Below, piece by piece: positions 1-9,810 of a DNA stretch of 64,000 nt. This stretch comes from Selaginella moellendorffii. Taxonomy: Eukaryota > Streptophyta > Lycopodiopsida > Selaginellales > Selaginellaceae. The notes below the pieces were generated by a model that ran no database searches, was not told the DNA's origin, and worked only from the letters and a program-made list of their open reading frames with translations. Position numbers and translations under genes: made by a program. The stretch's first letter is position 1; each line of letters begins with the position of its first letter. The stretch is taken from positions 1,283,587 to 1,347,586 of the forward strand of contig NW_003314285.1 in the NCBI RefSeq assembly GCF_000143415.4, given 5' to 3'.

Positions 1-1
1 T

Positions 2-480
2 GTGTTCCAGGGCGTATTAGACAATGTCAAGGATTGAACTCCAGTAAATTCAAGCTCTTTAAATTTAAACCACCTATATGCACCAATCCAATGTTATAAC
101 AGGAATGTAGTGTCATATAGCCAAACCATGTACCCCTAAACTATAAGACACAAAAAGTAAAGGCTTAACAAGTATTATTTCTTGTCTACTTAGAATCCAC
201 AAGATTGTAGTGTTAATGTGGCCAAACCATATACTTTTAAAGTATAAGACAAAAAAGGTAAAGGCTTAACAATTACTATCTCTTTGTCTATTTTGATAAG
301 ATTATAATTAAAATCCAAGTGTATTCTAGGGTGTATTAGATGATGTTGAGGATTTAACTCTAGTTCAGTCAGGCTCTTTAAATTTAAGCCACCTATATGT
401 ACCAATCCAAACGTTATAACAAAAATGCAATATTATATGCTAAATCACGTACTCATAAGCCATTTCTCTATATATTTAAA
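2..480. repeat. Degenerate tandem repeat, unit about 315 bp
   Basis: A block starting near base 2 (GTGTTCCAGGGCGTATTAG) recurs in diverged form near 318 and includes the shared stretch CTCTTTAAATTTAA. Inside the first unit there is a smaller duplication of about 100 bp (about 105-190 and 205-293), both halves ending in AAGGCTTAACAA and TTGTCTA. No coding potential is visible. It may be the end of a larger array cut by the window start. Confidence 0.6.
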
Positions 481-1559
481 TCCTAATGAATTTTTTCTTA
501 AGTTATTCCTTTTAGTTGCTTATACGAAGGATCATTAAAACTTTTGATAGTTCCAATTTCATAGAATGGAAACATTTTATAAAATTTATTTTAAAGGCTA
601 AAAGTATGTGTATCAAGAAAAGGGCATTTAGAATAGTAGAGAGGATAAAGTTTTATTAAGGTGATGTAAATGATTAATTTTTCATTCTTCTTTAGTCATT
701 TAACCACACTTCTGACCACTTGAAGGAATCTCACTCATAACCTCCATAAATCTTATTCTAAACTTGGGACTTGTTAGCCCTGAGAATAACATCTATGCCA
801 CTCAACTTTTGCATTTAGTTTAAGTGTTTCATATATCTGATCCCATAATTGACACTCAAAGGTACCATTAACATATCAACCCATTACACTAAGGCCATAC
901 CTATTCACTTTTGTTACACTAGTGATCTAACACCACCTACATCACAATTTTGTCTCTTAAAGACTAAACCATCCATCCATAAGTGATCATCTCAAATTCA
1001 TTCTTTAGCATCCTTAGGATGGTGGCAGACATAGAAAATAACCTTCCTCAATATCCTTTTCTTAGCCCCCACTAAGTCCCTTTTCGTTCACGGCCATGTT
1101 TGCCAACACTGCCAATGGGTCAAGGCCTATAGGCTTGACCATTATGTCCTATTGACTTTTGAGATTTTCTCACCATATGACCGTATACTTAGTCTCTATA
1201 CAAGAGGATTGCTCTTCTTTCTTTCCACAGTCCAAAACTTTAAGATAACATTTTGGAACACCATAGCCCTACACGAGTCTCACCCACCTTTTGCCTTTGA
1301 GTGCCGTAGCCATGTGGCTAGAGCGAGGTTCTTATGAGCCATGCCAAGTATCCAAGTAGATATTGCCACCCACACTTGGATTAAGAGTATTGATCATTCG
1401 ATCTCCCGAGGGAGCTAAAGCTAGCTTTTGAATACTTCACCAAACTACTCCACTTGTTTGTCCATATTCACTTTAGCTTTGGATTCTTTAATGGATATAT
1501 TATCACGCAACACATGGGTATAACTTTTCTTGGTCACACTAGCCTTTCCTAACTAAACT
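481..1559. other. AT-rich stretch with no recognised feature
   Basis: There are no long reading frames and no tRNA, repeat array or terminal structure that I can recognise. It probably belongs to decayed transposon sequence like its surroundings, but nothing in it proves that. Confidence 0.4.
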
Positions 1560-1574
1560 AATTCCACTACCACA

Positions 1575-1680
1575 CTCTCCCTTCTATACTTTTGGAACTC
1601 TTTGCCCTTTGCCCACCCCAGGAGATGATCACTTTGGGCTTTCACCCCACAAACTATATTAGTATTCAAACTCAAACTTG
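1575..1680 (+). repeat. Diverged copy of an LTR-associated motif block
   Basis: It carries the ordered blocks CTATACTTTTGGAAC and CTTTGGGCTTTCACCCC about 60 bp apart. The same two blocks recur near 4060-4120 and inside both long LTRs (about 9188-9250 and 15227-15285). This makes it probably a fragment of a related LTR. The block leads straight into the 12-bp array that follows, as it does near 4140. Confidence 0.55.
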
Positions 1681-2160
1681 GACTCAGACTTGGTCTCGGT
1701 CTCAACCTCATTCTCAGTCTAGGTCTTTGTCTCAGTCTCATTCTTGATCTCGAGTCTTGTCTTGGGGCCATCTTGGACTTTATTTCAAATCCATCTCAGA
1801 CTCTATCTCGAACTCCATCTCGGGTCCATCTCGAACTCTATTTTGGACTCCATCTTAAGTCCATTTTAGACTCCATCTCGGATCTATCTTAAACTCCATC
1901 TTGGACTCTATTTCGAACTCTATCTTAGGTCTATCTTAGATCCATCTTGTACTCCATCTCGGGTCCATTTCGGACTCCATCTCAGGTCCATTTCAAACTC
2001 CATCTCGGGTCTATCTTAAACTCCATCCCAAACTCCATCTTGGACTCCATCTCAGAATCTATCTCAAGTCCATCTCATATCCATTTCATACTTCATCTCG
2101 GGTCCATCTTGGACTCTATCTTAAATCCATCTTGGACTCCATCTCAGGTCCTCTAGTGTC
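1681..2160. repeat. Degenerate 12-bp minisatellite (TCCATCTCGGAC-like)
   Basis: Nearly the whole stretch is built from variants of a TCCATCTCGGAC-like unit (CTCCATCTTGGA, TCCATCTCGAAC and so on). The period of 12 keeps a spurious frame open on the plus strand that reads as repeated Ser-Ile-Leu-Asp. A sister array lies at 4140-4395. Confidence 0.8.
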
Positions 2161-2344
2161 CCTTTTCTAAAGACTCACATATTACTTGTTTCATGCTTGT
2201 TTCTTGGGAGTTCCACTCTTGCTCTTGCCTTTTCAAGTTGTAACTTTTAATCCAAACATGTTATGCTTGTTTGGCTTCCGCTTCAACCACTATCATGTGG
2301 CACCCTTTTAGCTCCACTTGGGGCTTAGGGATTTGTGTCTCATA

Positions 2345-3362
2345 GGTGATTATCTTGAAATGGAATAAGAATGAGAAGTTTGATAAATTCATTAAGGATA
2401 TGAAAAGTCTTTACATTCTGGAGTTGACAACAAAATTCTAGTTCCACTTCAATTATTTTTCTTTTTGAGTGTATTACTAAATTTCTTTCATTCTTTTGCA
2501 ACAACTTGATGCAAGTGAATAAACTAAAGCTTAACCAAACCATATCTTCTGTCAGGGAAGAAATTGTAATGGGAAAAGACCTTAGAATGGTAGACTCTAA
2601 AGAGTTGGTATTGTACTTAAGAAGCTCCAAGCAAAAAGCCTCCAAACAAAAAGGCAAAATGCAAGAAGATTTTTTCAAATACAAAAAGAAGGATGCTAAC
2701 AATGATAAAAAGAGTCAAGTTTGTAAGTATTGCCAAAAAGGCTCTCACATTACCTCTGAATACAAGAAGAAATGAAAAATTTTACTAATCTCAAATCCTC
2801 TAAATCTATTATAAATTATGAGAAGTTGATTAAAGAAGCAAATATAGCCACAACAATTAGTCACCTCTTATTAGAAATCCATGAGAAACCAACTCATTTT
2901 CTATTGGATTCTAGTGCTACATCTTACTTTATATGGGACAAAGAAGATTTTGTTCACTACAAATCTTATCTTGAAGAACATATTATACAATTTAGGGGAA
3001 ATTGTGAACATGAGGCTGTTGGTATTGGTGACATTCAAGTCCCAGCCACAAATACCTTAGTTGTCTTCACAGAAGTCATGCATGCTCTTAGTCTACATAA
3101 AGACTTAATTTCTATTCTATTGCACATATGGTAAGTAATGGGTAACAAACTTTATTTGATTTTAACTCTTGTGTTATCATCAATGCTAATATTGGGGTGA
3201 TCATAGCAACAACTCCAAGAAAAGGTAATCTTTATTACTTGGGAAATGAGAAGTCTATAATCATTACTTTTGCACTGCCAACAAAAACAACAATGAGGTA
3301 TGTGGTCATTTAAGTTTTAAAAGTTTATAACTCTAGAAGGCATGGTGACAAGCTAAACTCTT
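2345..3362 (+). mobile_element. Ty1/copia retrotransposon remnant, gag-protease-pre-integrase (5' part)
   Basis: The gag C-terminus shows a damaged zinc knuckle (C-x2-C-x4-H-x4 with the last Cys replaced by Tyr, about 2722-2765). The retropepsin region follows at 2772-3134, with LLDSSATSYF at the active-site position where copia proteases have D-S/T-G-A. The spacing and the ALSLHKDLISI stretch fit copia proteases. The pre-integrase domain begins at about 3180-3330 and includes GHLSFKSL. Stops and a frameshift show it is dead. It breaks off at 3362 and resumes at 16304, with CTCTT at both break points. Confidence 0.8.
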
Positions 3363-3550
3363 TGTAAGCCATAAATTTTTCCTTTCCAATTTGCCAATTT
3401 ACTTCATCTATCTGATCAACATTTCCTTGGACTTAGCTAAGTTCCTTCGCCAAGGTTCCCACCTATGGTACTGGCTCCTACTTGGTTTCAGCTACTCACT
3501 ACATGAGAAACAGAGTGTTAACCATCCATCTACGGATTCCCAAATCTCTC
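3363..3550 (-). repeat. LTR-like end (minus orientation), inverted copy of the split segment at 8.65/15.9 kb
   Basis: Read on the minus strand it ends ATGGCTTACA at 3363. It matches the plus-strand segment 8656-8761 joined to 15840-15907. Shared blocks include GTGAGTAGCTGAAACCAAGTA, AGTACCATAGG, CTTAGCTAAGTCCAAGGAA and AAATTGGAAAGGAAAAATTT. The GCTTACA end is the same terminus that the TRIM LTRs use. Its far boundary cannot be fixed. Confidence 0.65.
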
Positions 3551-4054
3551 CCAATCCCCCTCCCAGGGTTAGATTAGATTTAAGGTTCAGCTACACTCCC
3601 CGCAGGCACAAGCAGCCAAACACACCAAGCCTCTAGATTCCTAACATCCCTTGGTACCATAAGACTTGATTATGGGACCCTCTAAATCCCAAGCCTTGAG
3701 TGCAACACTTGCTCTGGGACGTGGGAGGGAAACACCATGGCCTAACAGCCCGGTATAGGTACCTTTACTCCCTCACTTCCATCCCAAAGGGAAGGCCCAA
3801 GCCCCTAGGTAGGGTAAAGACTAATGAGCTGCATGGTACTCAAGTAAGGCACCACTCCACATGAGCTGAGAACACCACAGTCGGTTTCCCTTCTGAGAGT
3901 GGGAGCTGCTCTTGAGCACTTCCTGGGGTGGCCCCTCAGGCACCACCCAAGTCCATGCTCACTCCCACCCAAGGCCCCTCGGCCTCAGTCTCAACCTCAA
4001 GTCAGTTTGGAAGCACCATTGAAGAGTTCTTTCAAGATTGATTCCCGAACCTCA

Positions 4055-4395
4055 CTATCCCTACTATACTTTTGGAACCCCCTACAGTCCCCCTTGGGAG
4101 ACACACACTTTGGGCTTTCACCCCTTGACTTGTATTAGTACTCAAACTTGGTTTCGGACTTAATCTCGGACTTGATCTCAAACTCGACCTCGGACTCGGT
4201 CTTGGACTTGATCTCAGACTCGACCTTGGACCCGATCTCGGACTCGACCTCGGACTCAGTCTCAGACCTGATCTCGGATCTCGGACTCTGTCTCGAACTC
4301 GGTCTCAGTGTCAGCCTTGGACTCGATCCCAGACTCTATCTCGAACTTGGTCTCAAAGTCGGTCTTGGACTCAATCTCAAACTCAGTCCCATCCG
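4055..4395. repeat. Second LTR-motif block plus 12-bp minisatellite
   Basis: CTATACTTTTGGAACC and CTTTGGGCTTTCACCCC (about 4066-4125) are followed by about 250 bp of a degenerate 12-bp unit (CTCGGACTTGAT, CTCGGACTCGAC). The arrangement copies that at 1575-2160, so a motif-plus-array unit was duplicated or carried by two related elements. Confidence 0.75.
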
Positions 4396-4850
4396 ATGAA
4401 CTCTTTATCATTTCGGTCATGCTTTTAGAGATCCTTTAGCGTACGATACCTTAAGGAGTTGGTTCCTTACAATTCCACCACCCACAGAAGAATTTCGATG
4501 CCCTCTTTTATAATCCTATGACTTGTTGACCATGTCTTTGGGGGTATCCCCCCATTTAGCGGTGTGCCTAAGTTAACCTCCCCAGCTAAGAGCCCATGAC
4601 AACAGAATATAGGTGTCCCTACCTCACCACACCCTAGTATGGGGTTGGGACTTGAACCCAACTTTGCTTACTAGGGGGTTAGGACTCAAACCCAACCTTC
4701 GTAGAATACGTCTACGGATTCGACATCCCCACAAGGAATCGGGCGTAGTTCCCTATGCCTGGTCAACTTAGTTAACCCATGCTAGTTAGCTAACCTTCGG
4801 CATGCCTTTGGGTCCCAACATATGCCATTGCTCAACTTTACAAATTGATA
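4396..4850. other. Probable 3' untranslated or LTR sequence of the gypsy element
   Basis: It lies downstream (minus sense) of the chromodomain and before the 12-bp array. No reading frame is recognised and no purine tract or LTR start can be fixed, so the gypsy 3' LTR is not delimited. Confidence 0.35.
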
Positions 4851-4879
4851 CTTTTAATTGAACTTTGCATAAGTACATA

Positions 4880-6165
4880 GAGTTCTACTTTGCAGAAATT
4901 CCTCCAATAGATCTCGCGCGTTTGCTAGGTTCTCCTCCGGTTCCCAAATTGCTTCGCAATGTGGAAATCCTTTCCATATCACATGGAACTCCTTCACCTT
5001 GCGTCTTTGTCACTTTCTCTTGCGTGCATTAAGGATGGCCTTGACTTCATATTCCTTTAAGGAACTCAAGATCAGTTCATTTCTAGGAATACATGCATTT
5101 TTACCTTTGAGTCAACTTTCGGCTAATCCCACTTGGTAGCCTTAGGTTCTTGGTGTTCAGCCACACCTTCTCCCCAGAGTTGAACTTTACGTCCTGGCGC
5201 TTCTGGTTTGCATACTTGGTTTGCCTTTGTTGAGCCTGTTCCAAGGAATCCCTCACTAGATTCCAAATGTTGGTATTTCCACCGTGAATGCCTTCATTGC
5301 AAGTAACTCTTCATGATACTCGGCCATGCTGAGTTCCACAAAACCTTTAATAGCTCACCCATTGATGACTTCCCATGGACTCACCCCAATACTCAAGTGT
5401 TGTGAGTTGTTATAACACATTTCCGCAAGTCCCAAATGACTTACCTAATCAGTCTGGTCCTCCGAGACATAGTATCGCAAATAATCCTTCAGCTACTTAT
5501 TCATCCTTTCCGTTTATCCATCTGTCAAGAAGTGTTAGTGCCATCAAACTTGACTTAATACCCAATACTTATCTGTGGGTGATAGGCTGTGCTGAATTTC
5601 AATTTGGTGTGATACTGTTCCAAAAGAGTTCTCCAGAACCTACTGGTGAAGATATTATCTTGATCTGAGATAATCTCGTCTGGCCTTCCCCACACTCAAA
5701 CCATTTATTTGAAGAACAACTTTGCCACACCTTCCGCATCCACTTCCGTTGTGATGGGTATGAAATGTGCCATCTTTGAAAATCGGTCCACCACCATGAA
5801 TATTGCATCAAACCCGGAGTCTCGTGATGAAGTCCATCGTAAAACATTTTCATGGACAATTTGGAATTGGGATGCTTTGTAACAAGCCCCCACTAGCCTT
5901 AGTCACGGTTTTGACCTGTTGACATATTGGACATGTCTTTACATAGTTTTGGACATCCTTAGCCATATCTAGCTGGTGATACTTCCCCTTGAATAACCCT
6001 ATTGTCTTGGGCACTTTGCTGTGTCTCGCAAGAAGTCCGTCATGACACTCTTTTAAGGTTACCTTCCTTAGTTCCCCTTCTAGAACATACACCCTCGTCT
6101 GTTTATAATAGATGAGTCCATTGTGTTCAGTATAACCTATTTTCTCTTCTGTTAGCAACTCACCT
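4880..6165 (-). pseudogene. Ty3/gypsy integrase with chromodomain, decayed
   Basis: Read leftward from 6158, an HHCC zinc-binding region ends in TCPICQQVK. The catalytic core follows, including [17 protein letters not shown] (about 5705-5850), and then TERMNK in the position of the core's glutamate helix (about 5490). At about 4890-5075 a chromodomain is visible, with WKGFPHCEAIWEPEENLAN and DLLEEF. Many frameshifts and stops break it. A chromodomain after integrase places the element among the chromoviruses, which use it to target chromatin. Confidence 0.82.
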
Positions 6166-6469
6166 CTCTAGTGAATTTCTCGTGCCTCTTGGTTCCTCAT
6201 CAACACTTCTTGTGCTAGACCATCATTCTCATATGTTATCCGCACATCATCCCAAAATGTTGCTGTTGTGCTAAATATCGCCAACTTCAAGCTTGCCTTT
6301 TGACTTAGAGCATCTGCCATGATGTTGCTCTTCCCAAGTTTATACAAAAATCTCGCAATCAAACTCGGCCAAAGCATTGGCCCACCGACTTTGTTTCCCT
6401 CTTAGGTCGGCCTGCGAGAAGAAGTGTTTTATTGCCACATTATCTGCGTAAACTTTGAAGTGCCTCCCA

Positions 6470-7745
6470 AGGTAATGTCACCACTCCTTGAGTGCCTTGA
6501 CTAGCGCAAATAATTCCTTCTCATGGGCAAGCCACTTTTGCTGAGCCTTATCCAACTTCTTCGAGAAGAACGCCACTAGATGGTTGTCTTGCTTCAAAAC
6601 TGCGCCTAACACAAAGTCCGAAGCATTTATTTCTACCTCAAAGTCTTTACCAAAGTCTGATAATGCCAACACGGGAGTCTTCCTCAACTTCCCTTTGAGG
6701 TGGACAAATGCCACATCGCATTCCACTGTTCATACCATCTTCCCTTTACCCATTTGGTCCGTTAAGGTAGGACTACTCTCAAATAGTGTTTAATAAACTT
6801 TCAGTAGTAATTGCATGTATAGCCCCAAAAACACCCTCAACTCATGTACATTCAATGGTTGCTCCCATTCCTAGATCACTTGGACCTTCTTAGGGTCCAT
6901 CTTGACCTTGTCCTTGCCCACCACATGCCCGAGAAACTTTAACTCTTGTTAAGCAAAGTCACATTTGCTCTCTTTAGCATACAGCTTGTGTTCCTTTAAT
7001 TTTTCAAACACCTTCGTCAAGTGTTCGGCATGCTCCTCTAGCGTTTTGCTATAAATCAAAATGTCGTTAATATAAATGACCACAAAGTGATCCAGATAGG
7101 GTACAAAGATGTGGTTCATCAAAGCCGAAAACGTTGTAGGCGCATTGCACAACCCAAAGGGCATCACCAAAAACTCAAAACTCCCATACCTTGTCCGATA
7201 AGTTGTCTTCTTAATATCTTCTTCTGCTACCCTGATTTGGTAGTATCTTGACCTTAGATCAATCCTTGAGAAGTATTTTGCCTTTCCCAACCTATCGAAC
7301 AAGTCTTCAATTCTTGGTAAAGGGTATTTATTCTTCTTTATATATTTGTTGAGCAACCAGTAATCTATGCACATGCACATAGATCCATCTTTCTTTTTCA
7401 TAAATAACACCAGCACCCCATACAGTGACTTGCTCAACATAACATACTCTTTGTCCCTAACTTTTTTAGTTAGTGCTTGAGCTCCTCGAGTTCCTTTTCA
7501 TTCAAACAATAGGGTGGACGAACCATCATCTTAGCACCCTCAACCAGCTCAATCTTATGTTCTATTGGTAGTGCGAGGGGCAACCCCGCTAATAGCTCCT
7601 CCGGCATGGTATCTTGGAATTGGTCTAACACCCGTTGAATCCCTAAAGGTACTTCTTCTGTTCCCATCTTTTTGTCACTCTTCACCGAGAGTAAGCACAA
7701 AAATGTTGCCTTAGTTCCTTTAGTGAGTTGTCCTCTCGTGGACAC
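6470..7745 (-). pseudogene. Ty3/gypsy reverse transcriptase and RNase H, decayed
   Basis: The reverse transcriptase frame (7440-6949) shows [31 protein letters not shown] and [15 protein letters not shown]. The catalytic box reads YINDILIYS where active enzymes have Y/F-I-D-D, so one catalytic Asp is Asn. RNase H follows at 6726-6478 with DASDFVLGAVL. The upstream frame at 7745-7470 carries the linker from protease. An internal frameshift near 7440 separates the parts. Confidence 0.85.
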
Positions 7746-7749
7746 CAGG

Positions 7750-8640
7750 TTTAAGCAGGAGTCTTTGGCTTTACTTTGCCCTACCTTTAGATCTTAGTCC
7801 TCCACCCTGGATTGTTCTCCCCGGGCATTCGCCAGTACCACAAGATTCCTACTTTGTCTATATAGGGCTATTACGAACTAATTGAACCAATCCATCCCAA
7901 AGATTACGTCAAATCCTGCCATTTCCAACACAGTGAAATCTATGTCTACTTTCCATATTTCTACTTTGACTCTCGCTTGTCGAAGTACCTCATCGGTGTT
8001 TTGGCTACCTTGAACAAACTCTATAATCCTTGGTTCACCTAGCTACTGCACTGTTAGTCTAGTTTGCCAGACTACAAAATTATCTGAAGCACCCGTGTCA
8101 ATAAGGATCATAACAAAGTTACTTTCGAGCTTCCCTCGGAGGGTTAGTAAATGTCACGAACGACTCTCTACCAAAGTTGCTTGTAATGAGTAACTTTGAG
8201 TTAGTTACTGGATCACGTACCTCAATTTGGATTTCACCCAATTTAATGGCTATATTGGCTTTGGCCTTTTTCAAATAGGGATATTCCCTCGAAAAGTGTT
8301 CTACTTCACTGCAATTAAAGCATATATTGTTTCTCACGCTACTAATTAACTTGATCTTTTTATCCATGGGTTTGTCTCGTTTTGCGTGACTCCCCTATGT
8401 ACTTGCTCGCTGGCCACTAGATCTACCTTTCTGGAACCCTAAGGACTCATTTTTAGAAAAACACTTCTTGAATTTCTCTTTGCCATATGTTCCCCTTGGT
8501 TTGGCCCCTTTGCTAAATGTGAACCCCAACCCCGTTGTGTTCCCCTTTTACAGGTTATTATTGAAATGCACCTTGATAGCCGCATCCAACGCTTCCTTGT
8601 AGTTGGTCGGGTTCTAGTGCATCACCTCGCCGCAAACTTA
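7750..8640 (-). pseudogene. Ty3/gypsy gag C-terminus and protease, decayed
   Basis: Minus-strand frames show a gag tail with a zinc knuckle (CFNCSEVEHFSREY, about 8290-8320) whose last Cys is Tyr. The retropepsin follows with LIDTGAS (about 8095) and DVIFGMDWF (about 7890). The gag sequence can be followed to about 8640, where it is cut by the next repeat segment. The 5' LTR of this element is not present next to it. Confidence 0.75.
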
Positions 8641-8644
8641 GGTT

Positions 8645-8761
8645 TGCAAGCTTGATATGAAGATGGATGGCTAACACTCCGTTGCTCGTGCAGTGAGTAG
8701 CTGAAACCAAGTAAGAGCTAGTACCATAGGCAAAAACCTTGGCAAGGGAGCTTAGCTAAGT
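8645..8761 (+). repeat. First part of an LTR-like repeat split by the LARD-like element
   Basis: It begins TGCAAGC and runs to the target site TAAGT (8757-8761), and continues after the inserted element at 15840-15907. Joined, it is about 185 bp, close to the 194-bp TRIM LTRs, and is followed by an initiator-Met-like primer site at 15910. It also matches 3363-3550 in inverse orientation. Confidence 0.6.
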
Positions 8762-9796
8762 TGTAGCGCACGTGGTTTTGACCCTTTATCCTATGGTGAT
8801 TTACCATAGGATAACACCACGAAGCGGAACTTAAACCCTCTTTATGCCACGTGACACATGCCACGTGTCATATGCCACATGTCCAAAGGATAGTGGTGCG
8901 GAACCCAAGGTTCAGGGCCTTGGGCCACTAAAAGAAGGAACGGTGCCAAAACCCCCAAGCACGAAGCTAAGGAGTGACAAAACTGAACCACGGAGCAACT
9001 CCTGAGCATGCAGCCCAAGGAGCGTAGGGACAGAGGCCCGGAGCGACTTGGAACAGTCCACTAGCTAGCATGGTGTGGAGCTTGGGCTTAGACCCAAGCC
9101 GGACGCAGAACAAGGACAGGCACCCAAGCAGGAGCTAGACTATGCCTTAGGTTGGTCGGCCATGCTCGACCTACCCACTATCCCTACTATACATTTGGAA
9201 CCCCCCCCCCCCCCCCCCTTTGAGGAACACACGCTTTGGGCTTTCACCCCAAGCCTCCCTTAGTGTCAAGAGTTAGTCTCTAGGACAAGCTCGAAACTTA
9301 CTAAATATGGAATGGCGCTAGATTGTGAATTTGGACATGGGATAAACACCATTGTGTTTAAACCGATCTCTACATTCCGTAGATATGCCAAATGAGCGAA
9401 TCTAAAAACTTTCCATAAATAGCATTTGGGACTGAAATGAGACTAACACAAAAGGCATGATAGCGAGGGTGTTTGGCAGACACGGTAAGCTATCATCCAG
9501 TGATATTGAGGGACTAATCTCAATACGCGAGGGTTTATATCAAGCCAGTGCAAGACAAAGCAAAAGAGAACTAAGAGTCAGGCCGAGTATGCTCAACTAG
9601 AAACACATAGGAGTTCCTACTTTATGTCCATCTAGCTAAGTACAGGTGCTAAACCCACTAAACTAACACTTGAACAAGAGGGGCTGATAAAAGGAACCAG
9701 CAATACCGACCTCTTGCCGTCGTGGCAGTAAAGAAAGAGTGTCCGTAAGGACTGGTCAACAGGTAACTTTCGATACCCGAAGTCATATTCGCAACA
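8762..9796 (-). repeat. LTR of the LARD-like element (3' LTR in its own sense)
   Basis: 1035 bp with TG...CA ends. It lacks a segment of about 108 bp that the other LTR has near 15000-15105. It contains an 18-bp run of C (9201-9218) between the two shared LTR motif blocks. Confidence 0.87.
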
Positions 9797-9810
9797 CTCT
9801 CCCCCCTTTA
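9797..9810 (-). other. Polypurine tract of the LARD-like element
   Basis: The minus strand reads TAAAGGGGGGAGAG and ends exactly at the LTR boundary. In LTR elements this tract primes plus-strand DNA synthesis. Confidence 0.8.

Noticed and set aside
1681-4395. CRISPR-like regular repeats
   Set aside because: Units are 12 bp, degenerate and without spacers, and the DNA is a plant nuclear genome.
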